Below, piece after piece: positions 23,400-33,832 of a stretch of 64,000 nucleotides of DNA. A model generated the notes under the pieces. It was given only the letters and a program-made list of their open reading frames with translations, ran no database searches and was not told where the DNA came from. Source of the stretch: Hanleya hanleyi. Its lineage: Eukaryota; Mollusca; Polyplacophora; Lepidopleurida; Hanleyidae. Position numbers and translations under genes: made by a program. The stretch is from NCBI GenBank assembly GCA_036873755.1, contig JAVTVY010051539.1:1-64000 (forward strand). Reading direction: 5' to 3'. How positions within the stretch are numbered: position 1 is the first letter of the stretch; each line of letters opens with the position of its first letter.

Positions 23400-24086
23400 T
23401 TACGATGTCGAAATTGTAATCATCTCTTTTGTCATAAAGTCGACGAGAGAGAATGCCGCTTCATTTTTATAGAGATATAGATCTAAATATGATGTGCCTG
23501 TAGGGCTATCTGTAGTTTCCTTCAAATCCAGTGAAGGTGGATATATATCCTTCACTGCGTCATTTATATAGCGATTATCCACAGCGAGAAGATCGTCTAT
23601 ATAGCGTTTGGTGAATGAGAAGGAACGGGCTTTGAATGGATCGGTTTTTGAAAGCGCCTGCATATAGTCATATTCATAAGAGAACAGATACAGGTCAGCC
23701 AACAGGGGTGCACAATTAGTACCCATTGGAATACCTATATGCTGCTGATATATTGTGTTGCCAAATTTCACATAGATATTTTTAATGAGAAATTCAAGCA
23801 ACTCTATAAACAAAGAAATATCCCATGAATGATATCTCTTGTGTGTAGTCGAGCTAAAGAATGCTTTAGGGCTTCCGACATTAATATATCTACGATCAGT
23901 TTTCTTGACCACAGATACTATTAATGAAGTTAGACGGTCAATAAGGTCCTGATGAGGGATTGTAGTATAGAGAGTCGAGAAATCCCATGTGGATACATGT
24001 CTGTACGGTATGTGACCTTTAGCATCAAGCTCTTCCGTAAGACATTTTGAGTTTTTCAATATCCACATACCTTTTCCATATTCCAT
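23400..24086 (-). CDS. Reverse transcriptase, Penelope-like type (partial)
   Basis: This is the best coding region in the window: 228 residues, open but truncated at both ends. It reads STWDFSTLYTTIPHQDLIDR (first catalytic region), then GIPMGTNCAPLLADLYLFSY and RYIDDLLAVDN (the YxDD-type active site as YIDD), then SYLDLYLYKNEA. RT copies element RNA into DNA. The motifs match an invertebrate RT group that I place, from memory, near Penelope-like elements; that lineage is tentative. The apparent Met start (MEYGKGMW) is chimeric: those residues come from the 3-prime end of the adjacent copy, and RT sequence proper starts at ILKNSKCLTEEL. No GIY-YIG endonuclease is seen. A frame break near 23400 separates it from its C-terminus, so it is probably dead. 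Confidence 0.8.
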   Translation of the reverse strand: MEYGKGMWILKNSKCLTEELDAKGHIPYRHVSTWDFSTLYTTIPHQDLIDRLTSLIVSVVKKTDRRYINVGSPKAFFSSTTHKRYHSWDISLFIELLEFLIKNIYVKFGNTIYQQHIGIPMGTNCAPLLADLYLFSYEYDYMQALSKTDPFKARSFSFTKRYIDDLLAVDNRYINDAVKDIYPPSLDLKETTDSPTGTSYLDLYLYKNEAAFSLVDFMTKEMITISTS

Positions 24087-25560
24087 ATAGCAGCATCAGC
24101 ACCAAATTCAAAAAGACAATCATAATATACATAAACATAAGCTAGTTTCCTGCAAGAGAGAAGCGGTCAACAGTTTTCAATGATGCCGGCAAGAAATGAT
24201 GTTCCAAAAACACGCTGACCAGTATTCTCAATCCACATGGTATTCGTTCTAAAGTCGTCATCTAGAGAATGAAGTATCTCAGTCACGTTTTGATTGAGAT
24301 TGTTCAAATCAACACCGTGAGGATCTTGGAAGTACATGGGTTCATACGTCCCCTAGCCCTCGGGTTCAGGGGAATTAGAATTAGACACATGTTACGAAAC
24401 GTAAAGCCACAGATCTTGCTAGCTGCTATTTTGCTATCAGTGTGCGATATGTATCGTCACATTTGGGAAACTTTGATATAGCCCTGTTTTACAAGTTTCA
24501 TCAATTATGTTCTGTGATGTTTATTAAAATCGTCACATTTAACACGGGATCTAGCAAAAGCTGCAAGGCCAGATATGTATACGCCATATGCAGATCCCAC
24601 TGGGATAATACTGTCTGGAAAGAGATATTTTAGTATGTCGAAATTGTAATCTTCCCTTTTGTCATAAAGTCTAGAGAGAAGGCCCTCTTCATTTTTATAG
24701 AGATATAGATCTAAATATTATATGCCGTTAGGACTATCTGGAGTTTCCTTCAAATCCAGTGAAGGTGGATATATATCCTTCACCGCGGGTTTTAAAAGCG
24801 CGTGCGTATAGTCATATTCATAAGTAACAGATATAGGTCAGTCAACAGGGTGATTAGTACATTTTGGAATACCTATATGCTGTTGATATATTGTGTTGCC
24901 AAATTTCACATAGATATTTTCAATGAGAAAATCAAGCAACTCTATTCTTTGAATGGTATCCCTTGTATGTAGTAGAGCTAAAGAAAGCTTTATGGTGTCT
25001 GACATTAAAATATTGGCGAACAGTTTTCTTGAACACAGATACTATTAATGAACTTAACCGGTCAATAAGGTCCTGATGAGGAATTGTAGTATAGGGAGTC
25101 GAGAAATCGCATGTGGATACATGTGTGTACGGTATTGACCTTTAGCATGAAGTTCTTCGTAAGGCATTTTGAGTTTTTCAATATTCAAATATATTCAACG
25201 TCAGAGTTTTTAGAAACAGTGGCGCACTATCTTTCCCAAAATGCTTTTATCTCACGAAGGACCCTCGCCAACAGGGTTTAAAGAAACTTGGTCTTGCAGC
25301 TTCTAGAACCAGATATGAACCATGCAATGTATGGGGATTTATGCATTTTGAGAGTCCAGTATACTTTTGCGATGTCGTTATGATCGGTTGGAAGACGAAT
25401 ACCTCTCTCATTGAGAAGTCTTCCAGAGTAAATTCTGTTTGGGAGTAAGTATTCGTATTTGATGATGGTGTGTTACGCTCAATTTCTTAACCAGCACCTG
25501 GTAGTAGTAATTTACATATGAATATTATATCATCCGGAGCGTTGTTTGCTTAGACTATGA
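24072..25560 (-). pseudogene. RT retroelement copy 2, degraded, head-to-tail with copy 1
   Basis: Same order as copy 1 but older. The truncated 3-prime segment (from TATATGGAATATGGAA-like sequence at about 24075) lies first, then the module at 24270-24400, the RT C-terminus at about 24430-24640, the RT core at about 24700-25110 and an RT N-terminal part to about 25500. The last part contains the CCAGCACCTGGTA site also found at 36340. Multiple frameshifts are present. Copy 1 begins exactly where copy 2 stops, which is the tandem arrangement often seen for Penelope-like elements. Confidence 0.7.
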
Positions 25561-25599
25561 CGAATTTACTATATTTCTTCCAATCTTGCGAATTGAGGT

Positions 25600-27180
25600 T
25601 TCTCAGTACTTGTTTTGCTTTGGGATGGGTAATAATAATAACGCCGCAATTGTATTTTTTTTCAAAACAAAGATAAACAGATTAAATTTGAAATTGGCAA
25701 TTCTCTGTTCGGATAAGTAAGGACATTAAAACTATTTTCTCTGATCGAGTACTTTTCGTTTTGAACAGACATAACGTTTGGTACAAGAAAACTACTCTAA
25801 TTCAATTTAATCTTTAACCACATGTTGCGGCAGTTTAATTTTTCTCTCCACTTCTCGCACTGGAGATACTCTTTTATACAGCGATCCATTGAATTTTGGA
25901 GAAAAATACCTCTTTCTAAACCTGACGATATCACGGCTTCTCGGGTGGTCGTTGTTGTTGCTAAACCGCATCATTCACTGATGACATGGCAGTTATTGTC
26001 TTACAAATGTATCAAGCATTATTTCCCAACTTCAAGTACCGATATTATCTGGTGCAATTAATGAGAGATAGTTGTTCGAGGAATTCAACACCATTCAACT
26101 CGTTTATTCTTACAATCGATGTTCATTCATATATTTCTCCATGTGGCACGTTAACGGAGCTAATGTACATGATTTATCATTGCTCTAATATGTTCGTACA
26201 AGCCAGTGTTAAGGAAACCTGATCACATTATTAAAGATATCCACAATAACAGTTACAATAACACGTGTGTCTAAGATACAGAAACGTCAAAACATCCTAG
26301 AACCATTCCAGTTTTTTTATTATTTGAAAATAATAATAAAACATTGTGCACACATGTGGAAACGCACTCAACTGGAACGACCAAACCGAAATCTACATGA
26401 TGAGGCATTCTACCGGAGCAGTTGCGATTTACTCATCGTCATGGACAACTGACTGAAGAGAGGCTTGAAAGTACTTTGAAACAGACAGCGATAATAATCT
26501 AGTTACAATCGAAATAAAATACAATGGCAAATTAACATATACCGGTATAACTCCACGGGGGGTATAGCCCTTTCCGGAAAGTGGCTGACCTTCCCCTGAA
26601 TGAATGCCGCTCTTTGAGGTTAGAGGAATGAAAAGCTGCTTTCGGGAAGTAGTCGGCTCGGTTTCACTTTTACCAAAGGCACCCGCATTCATTTTGAATT
26701 ATATATTAATAAACTATTCTAGAAAATCTGTTTTCTACATCAACCGATAGATCATGTGTACGTGTAGATTTGTAAGTTAATTATCTAGAAAAATATGGAA
26801 TATGTAATTACTAAAACTAATTGTGAGGGCCTTTGGTACTTACCAGAAGTTCTCAGTACCCACACAACCCTAGTGGAACAAGGGAGATAAAACCCTTCCG
26901 AATTGGGCTATACATTTACCGTACAATGCTCAGTCAGGAGATGTAAGCAATGAACACCATGGAAATATGTTCGATCGAATATGAATTCGTGGACCGCCTC
27001 CAATATGTGACCACTTTCAAGTATCCTGATCGCCGATATATTGTAACGTTTTCGAGCTTAACTCTTAACCTCTTCTCGGTCGGTTACATAAATTTGTATT
27101 TTCCTTGTAGGCTAACTGGTGAGAACACGTAACTATACAACACAGAGAAAACAGAGAGGTGATATAAGTTTGAATAGACA
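25600..27180. other. No confident feature
   Basis: No recognised domain. The stretch at 26880-26930 resembles 240-295. The 87-residue - strand frame at 26429-26692 and others show nothing recognisable. Confidence 0.4.
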
Positions 27181-27189
27181 ACAGTTAAA

Positions 27190-28332
27190 CTTTATTACAT
27201 CAAAATACAATTGTTGAATGGAATTCGAAGTGGAAATTAATTCAACGCGGTCCTGGTTCGCCGGGACTTGATTCGCATGGTATTCGCATAGGGCGGTGCT
27301 CCGAAGAATGGATTTCCTGAAATATTATAGAATCCGGAACCAGGCGCTGACCTGTTCAGCACCGGGTGCGCACTCTCATCAACACACCGACAGTGAATAC
27401 TGCTCCTCCATAATATCGTTTACAGCAGCACAATCATTTGGTTTATAGCTTCACAATTATTTCGTATACAGCTCCACAATAAAACTTCTGCCGTTGTGCA
27501 AAACATCACGTCCGCTCCTATATCGGACAAGCACCCGCTACTTCCACCGTCAGTACATGCATATATCTGTAGCCGAAGAGTCACCCGGTGCTCTCAAAAT
27601 ATAGCACCAACCAGCTCATGTATCACGACCTATTACGTGATTACATTACCATATAATTCGTACATGAAAACCCACAAATTGGTTCATCATCTACTGAGTT
27701 TAGAGGAAAGCACCCGGTGTCTGCGAGTTCGGTGCGTTAAACAACTCCGTCGACAAGCACCCGTCGACAAGCACCCGATTGGTGCAAAACGTTAACTATA
27801 TATTCTATCTGGTAAGGTCAGGCTCCAAACACTAGCTGACGTCAGCATATATCAGCATCAGTGCCATAAACTGTGACTATGAATACACCCGGTGCGATGA
27901 TTTAAATTGCAGTATCAAATATCGGGATGTGTCAACACCCGGTGCGAACACGGTGTTGGGAAAATTGTGCTTACGTTAAATTCGTTCTTTAGACCGGTGC
28001 CGTCAGATCGGCATGGGGCAAAATATATCGGATAGCACCAAGCAGTAGTTGTGATCAGAAACACCCGGTGCTATTCCAAGCGCAGTATACCAGCTATACT
28101 GGGATGGGAAAACACCTGGTGTGAGCGTGGACAGTGTAACAGCTTCTGTTATACTTTATTAATAAATCGCAAACATCTCCAACTCACCAAGGTGAATTTT
28201 GCACTGGCTTGCGCCATCATAAAGATACAGTCGGTGTATTTAAACTTAGGGAATCAGCTGGACGGAGATCTCGCCTCAAGTCAGGTTATGAGATAACTCC
28301 CCTCGTCTAGGCGAAATTTCGCTCTTTATATA
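27190..28332 (-). other. Candidate small spliced transcript
   Basis: On the - strand a TATATAAAG box (28321-28332) precedes a start ATGATGGCGCAAGCC at 28220. That gives 11 codons (MMAQASAKFTL) and then a perfect donor GTGAGT at 28187. A candidate acceptor ATATTTCAG ends at 27317, and the downstream sequence can be read as NPFFGAPPYANTMRIKSRRT to a stop at 27237, with AATAAA at 27191-27196. The reading phase between the two exons does not fit directly, so a middle exon or another acceptor would be needed. I recognise no family. Each signal is short; together they are suggestive only. Confidence 0.25.
27360..28121 (+). repeat. Cluster of CACCCGGTG motifs
   Basis: CACCCGGTG occurs at about 27582, 27711, 27886, 27936 and 28062. 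The reverse complement occurs at 27360 and a CACCTGGTG variant at 28113. CACCCG without the second half occurs twice near 27757-27778. Flanks differ and spacing is irregular (50-175 bp), unlike a simple tandem repeat. Confidence 0.7.
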
Positions 28333-28334
28333 CC

Positions 28335-28625
28335 CTTCGGGAGGATTCTTACAGGGCAAATAACCAATCAGATTCACATAAGTGAAATTAATAGCCAATC
28401 AAATTATCTCCATATTGTGAGACGGTAGGTCGGTCAGTGCATATTCTCTCGAGTACCGATGTTGATGGCAACAACATTCCGCTCGTACGAGTTTCCAGAA
28501 TAAATAAACAACATTTTCTGGCAGAATTGCAGGTCTGTAACTTCCTAGGAATTTTCTAAGATCGTGAGAAATTACATAGTTAAATTACTTAAATATAACT
28601 GCCGCAGTTTCACTCGTTTCTGTAC
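28335..28625. other. No feature recognised
   Basis: Nothing recognised apart from proximity to the TATA-like box at 28321-28332. Confidence 0.35.
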
Positions 28626-28627
28626 CG

Positions 28628-29138
28628 AATTACAAGCGTCTAGTCCGTCATTCATAATTCAGCCGTCGTCCATTAGAGAATATCCGCGTCCATAATCAGT
28701 ATATGATTCCATATAACAGTATTAGCACCAAATTCAAAAAGACAATCATAGTATACATAAACATAGGCTTGTTTCCTGCAAGAGAGAAGCGGTCAACAGT
28801 TTTCAATGATGCCGGCAAGACATCATGATGTTCCAAAAATATCAAATCCGTATCGCGGATCAGTATTCTTAATCCATAATATTCGTTGTAAAGTCGTCAT
28901 CTAAAGAATGATGTATCTCAGTCACGCTTTGGTTGTGACTGTTCATATGAGTACCATGAGGATCTTGAAGTACATGGGTTCATACGGCCCCTAGCCCCGG
29001 GTTAAGCGGAATTAGACACAAGTTACGAAACGTAGCGCCATAGATCTTGCACGCTACTTTCGTATTTTGCTATCAGCATGCGATATGTATCGCCAAATTT
29101 GAGAAACTTTGAGTGGAGGCGTTTGATGGAATAGCCCT
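28628..29138 (-). mobile_element. RT-family 3-prime region fragment
   Basis: It starts at AATTACAAGCGTCTAGTCCG, runs through the hydrophobic-segment frame and the conserved module with an intact hairpin (CAGTCAC/GTGACTG at about 28918-28942), and ends inside the RT C-terminal coding region. It is truncated 5-prime at about 29138. Confidence 0.75.
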
Positions 29139-29219
29139 AGTTTGATAGTTTGATGAATGCTCAGCCGTCGGCCAAACAACAACAACAAAACAAAAACGGG
29201 AAACGTGTTTTCCTCGGCT

Positions 29220-29515
29220 CGTTACAATATTAACGTCAGAAGCCATAAAGCATTCTTTAGCTCTACTACATGCAACGGATATCATTAATGGAACGTTTCG
29301 TCATTTATAGATTTGCTTGAATTTCACATTAATAATATATTATAAATTTGGCAACAATATTTCAACAGCATATAGGTATTTCAACGGGTACCAACTCTGC
29401 GCCCCTTTTGTTCAACATGTATATGTTCTCTTTTGAATACGACTATATGCAGGCGCTTTCATTAATCGAATATTTCAAAGCACGTTCTTTCTCATTCACC
29501 AAATGTTAATAGACG
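29220..29515 (+). pseudogene. RT core fragment, inverted relative to its neighbour
   Basis: The DNA matches the RT core from the INV(G)S(P/H)KAFFSSTT region through the VPTLRPF-type degenerate GTNCAP region to the RRSSRY frame-shifted YIDD region. Stops and frameshifts are frequent. It faces the 28628-29138 fragment head to head across an unrelated spacer. Confidence 0.65.
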
Positions 29516-29519
29516 ATCT

Positions 29520-30025
29520 TCTCGCTATGTGGGTGGATCTGTATATAGGCCCATATAGCTCCATACTGGCTATGGGGGGAGGGGTGTTCAATTTTTTGTG
29601 TGGGTGTTATTATGGGTTGTTTGGTCTTGTTTTCACGTCTCGTCATTTAGAACATGATGGGAAGGGTCCAGGAGCGAAACGGTGAAATTTTTCGAAAAGT
29701 TCACCGAGGCCTGGGTAGGCCCATATAGTCCCATACTGGCTATGGGGGTATAGGTCCATCCTGGGAATTTTTTTGTGGGTGTTACTATGGGTTGTTTGGT
29801 CTTGTTTTTCACGTCTCGTCATTTAGAACATGATGGGAAGGGTCCCGGAGCGAAAAAGTTCACCGAGGCCTGGGTAGGCCCATATAGTCCCATACTGGCT
29901 AGGGGGGGGGGGAGGGGTGGTCAGTTTTTTATGTGGGCTTAACTATGGGTTGTGGGGTCTCGTTTTTTCTCGTCTTGCCAAGAAAATCACAATGGGAAGG
30001 GTCCCGGAGCTAAGCGGAATGGAGT
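29520..30025 (-). repeat. ~165 bp tandem repeat, inverted copy of block B
   Basis: Three units carry the reverse complement of the 13105-14110 repeat (CCCATACTGGCTATGGGGG, GGGTGTTATTATGGGTTGTT, CGAAACGGTGAAATTTTTCG). The unit variants differ from those in block B (for example TTAGAACATGATGGGAAGGG), resembling the most divergent unit near 13140-13200. Confidence 0.85.
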
Positions 30026-30029
30026 TTTT

Positions 30030-30950
30030 CAGTTTGATTTCGATACTTAGATATCTCTCATATTAAATGTGTATTGCACCTTACCCCTTGAGGGCTGTCT
30101 GCTACATCTCATACAATAAATTAAAATTATTAATTTTACCTTGGCAGTCATTTTCTTGAATGCAGTGATTTGATCTACGAAAAATAATGACGAGAAAAGA
30201 GGTCTATTCGACATCGTATTCTGTTATACAGAGACCTTATTTAGCGAACTAGCCAAGATATATCGCACTTAAATCACCTTCGGAATGACGTAAACAAAAT
30301 GGCAAACATATTCGCGAATTGAATTTAGAGCGATGTCCACAGATACTGCCTGGAAATGTTTCCTCTTTGCGGAATTTGATTTTAAAAGAAATTAATTTAG
30401 CGCTATGAACAAATCCTTGAAATCTGTTTGGTTTCCAAATATTTGAAAGTCTTTTTGTTTTATTTCTACAACTCAGTGGGTTGTCATTTTTCCCACCGAT
30501 GGTTGCGGAAAGATTTTTTTGGATATAGAAGTTTTTGCCTGTCTGTATGTCCGTGCTGATATCTCCGAAAATACTTAATGGATTTACATATTATTTGGTA
30601 TACATATGCGGTACAGTGCCAAGACTGTGCCTGCCTCATAAGAAGTCGATTAGTCAAAAGTATCGGCAGCTATATTGAATTGCCCTAATTTTCAACACAA
30701 GATCCGAAATACACAGTCTCTGGTAATACATGTACAAATCACGTGGATCTCACATCAATAAATTTTATGGACTAAGACTTATAATAATTCTAAAATTCAT
30801 ATGCCTGTAAGAACCTTCTTTTCTTTTCTAACGTGCACGACTAAGTACTGATATGAAGACCACTCCCTCCGCTGATATGTATTTCACTGTATTACTGCCA
30901 CAGCCGCAGGTTTTGACTACAATGTAATCATTTCTCACCTGTTTATTTTT
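30030..30950. other. No confident feature
   Basis: A stretch at 30520-30610 (GCCTGTCTGTATGTCCGTGC, ATCTCCGAAAATACTTAATG) resembles the start of the satellite region at 4620-4720 in style but not in detail. No gene was recognised. Confidence 0.4.
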
Positions 30951-30952
30951 AA

Positions 30953-31437
30953 GTGATCGTAAACCCTCAAGTAAAGTTTCCACCAAATGAAAGACCATTG
31001 CTAACAGTTTCGAAAAATATTTATTGTATTTTTTTTACGATTTTATTACACAGAGTAAACTGCAAATAAAGCATGGTATTCTATGGGGGTCTGTTGCAAC
31101 CATATCTAGGTCCAGTGACGTCACACTGCCTTAATACTGTATATGCCCTTTCCAATGCTTGATTCAAGCTTAAGGTGTGTATACTTTGGGTTTCAACACA
31201 GACTCACTGTTCCAATGTGCATGTTTCACCGAAATCTCGGAAATTAAATGAAAGATTCAAATTGACTTGACACTTATGAGTTACCATCTCCCAGATGTTA
31301 GTGAAACATGCACATTGGAACAGTGCAATCACATCTAGATGTAATAAAATCGTAAAAAATTACAATAAATATTTTTCGACACTGTTTGCAATGGTTCTTT
31401 CATTTGATGGAAACTTTACTTGAGGGTTTACGATCAC
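30953..31437. mobile_element. Foldback MITE with ~105 bp terminal inverted repeats
   Basis: The left arm begins GTGATCGTAAACCCTCAAGT and the right arm ends with its exact complement. Similarity extends over about 105 bases with few mismatches. TTTAA flanks both ends (30948-30952 and 31438-31442), a plausible target duplication. A second perfect inverted pair, ACTGTTCCAATGTGCATGTT and its complement, lies inside at about 31207-31325. There is no coding capacity. Confidence 0.8.
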
Positions 31438-31651
31438 TTTAATTGTTGTGTGACAGAGGCCTGCCACATACATGGAAACAGAAAGAAGCATACCATGGTT
31501 ACAATCGAAATAAAAGAGATGTTTATGTTCGTTTTCTAGTGATATTTGTCTGTTGCTTGATCGGCGTCGGGAATCACAGGTATTTGTTCTGAATACGAAC
31601 TTATTTAAATCATACTCTCTCGTTTGGGCCGTTTTTATTTTACCATATGAC

Positions 31652-32255
31652 AGTCACATAGTTCACCATTTTCCAATGACTTGATAGGGCTATTACGTCA
31701 TCGTTCTGAATTATATACCGCTCAAGCCGGTGCTAAGGGTCGTGTATTGATGTCATTCAATATGTCCACAGAACAGCTACAATAAAAAACGTAGGATACT
31801 AACCATCACAGGGATCACTTTTCGTTCTTGTGATGGTTTCAGAAAAGTGCAGTCAGTATATTTGTCTGTGGGGTCATATGACTTCTTGTCAGTACGCCGA
31901 CATCTTTCCCACCACCATGTTACTGTTGCGTTTAATTAGTCTTCTCAACTCTAAATTCAACCACCGATGAATTCGCCCAAACGACGCGGCATACTAACAA
32001 GAAGTCATATGACCCCCTCAGACAAATATACTGACTGCAAATTTCTAAAATCATCACTAGAACCAAAGGCATCCATGAGATGATTTGTATCCCACCTACG
32101 CTTTTATTGTAGATGTTCATATGGACATATTGAATGGCATGATCACACGGTCCCTAGCACCGGCTTGAGCGGTATTGGATACAAATATTTCAAAGAGGTG
32201 ATGTAATAGCCCTATCAAGTCATCTGTTGAAAAATAAAGAAATGTGTGACCGCTA
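31652..32255. repeat. Long palindrome built from two RT-family 3-prime regions
   Basis: Arms of about 250 bases are inverted around a spacer at about 31905-31990. Both arms contain ACTTGATAGGGCTATTACGT or its complement, the module CTAGCACCGGCTTGAGCGGT and GTCATATGACTTCTTG. The arms have diverged noticeably, so the duplication is not recent. The same sequence occurs singly near 8960-9420. Confidence 0.8.
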
Positions 32256-32259
32256 TAGA

Positions 32260-33360
32260 TAGTAAGAACGGTTCAAAGGAGAGTATGTATTGCACGCAAG
32301 TTTGTATTCAGAACAAATGTCTGTGAAGAAGAACAAAATCCTGTGAGGCAGAACAGATACCTCAACAGCTAAGGGCGCTAAGTTGAGCATGTGCTGTGCA
32401 CTTTCGTCCAATCAGAGACACGAGTTGGTGTTCGGTCAATCGTGACTTCACCAAAACAGCTGAATTTCGAATTTCGCTATCTTCAGAAAGAATTTTGACG
32501 TAATTTCTCCTAATTTTAGCGCAAAAAAAAATTACAAACCCTTCTAAATTAGGTACATGTATTCATCTTTCTGGTGAGGGGTAAATAAATTGTCCATCGA
32601 TAATGCAAGTGAGTGGGCCAATCGACTTTTCTAGATCTATACCCCTATGAACGAACGAATATGCATTTTCGGTCAAAGGTAACTCTAGAAGGTTGCCCAA
32701 AAATGGAGAATCGTTATGTGACAGCCATTCTAACATGCGTATAACTTTATGCCTTGTCCTTCATCGCATAGGCTTATCGATAGCGACCTGCCGCTCTAAT
32801 ATCCCGACAATCGTTGTTTCATAGAATTTTACAGCAAGCTTTTCTTTCTTATCTCTGTGGCAAGGGAACTTTGTCGTCGTAACCTTCCATTCTGCCTATT
32901 TATACCCAATAACGTTTATTCTATTTACTGGCTTTTTTTTGCTGAAGGTAACTGTTTTCTTTTGGCAATAAAATGATGAAATACTAAACAAATCAGTACC
33001 TGAATTACAACACCACTGTTAATCTATATCTGAAGGTTGATCAGTTCCCAATTCTCACGCTCGTGTTATGGGCATCAAACATGCCCGACAAAAGCACTTG
33101 CTTGATGAGGCATCATGAGAATATTTTACTACTAGTATACATCGGGAAGTATACATGTATTGGCGACTTCGCTTTGGAATAGCAGGAATCTTTCAGAAAC
33201 CCACGAATGACGTTTCGCAAGGCCCATAGTTTGTCAAAGCTAACCGGATAATATCGCGATAAAAGGATCTGGATCGGGAACATAATGTGGAGAGGGTTAT
33301 ACAACGACTCAGTGAGTACAACATATGCGTAAGTTAAATAAGTGTTCGTTCGTGCAGCCA
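32260..33360. other. No feature recognised
   Basis: AT-rich sequence without recognised repeat or gene. The 82-residue - strand frame at 33113-33361 has no known domain. Confidence 0.4.
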
Positions 33361-33361
33361 T

Positions 33362-33600
33362 CCCTTACAAAAAATCATATTGGCGTTCTTTTGAAAACAA
33401 TCTTTTAGGATCTTTTAGAAGGCCCTATAATATTTCCTATAAGATTTTAGTTGAAATCCTATAGGATTTTCTAAAGGATCCTATGGGATTTTCTGAAGAA
33501 TCCTATAGAATATGTTAAAGGATTCTGTAGGATTTCGTAAAGGATTCTATGAGATACTGTAGGATTTGGACAAAAATCTCATGTAGTGTCCTTCGCAGCG
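33362..33600 (+). repeat. AGGATCCTATAGGATTTT-type minisatellite
   Basis: It opens with CCCTTACAAAAAATC and continues with about eight degenerate 20-25 bp units around TCCTATAGGATTTTCTAAAG. A cleaner relative with the same opening (CCCTTACAAAAAAATC) lies at 62745-63010, so the two belong to one family. Confidence 0.75.
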
Positions 33601-33604
33601 TCGT

Positions 33605-33829
33605 TGATATTGGGATAATACAGTGCTCGAAGATCGTCTGTACAGTACTTGGTGAATGAGAAAGATCGGGCTTTGGAATGATCATATTTTGACAATTTCT
33701 GCATAAAGGCATATTTTCGTACTGGAACACATAGAGGTTTGCCAAAACATTTGGTAAATGATATTGCCGAATTTCATATAGATATTGTTAATGAAAAATT
33801 CAATCGAAACACAGCAATAATGATATCCT
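33605..33829 (-). pseudogene. RT remnant, 3-prime-side half of an interrupted copy
   Basis: The DNA matches 23590-23850 of the better RT copy (the region of the YIDD motif, FSYEYDYMQAL, and KFGNTIYQQH, partly deleted). It ends at ATGATATCCTTTA, where the 2.06 kb element starts. The other half resumes at 35897. Confidence 0.7.
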
Positions 33830-33832
33830 TTA

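Noticed and set aside
23945..23990. Hammerhead ribozyme core (CTGATGAGG ... GAGAAATC)
   Set aside because: The match lies on the strand opposite to element transcription, inside RT coding sequence, and the flanking stems do not form. It also recurs only because the RT is repeated (25073).
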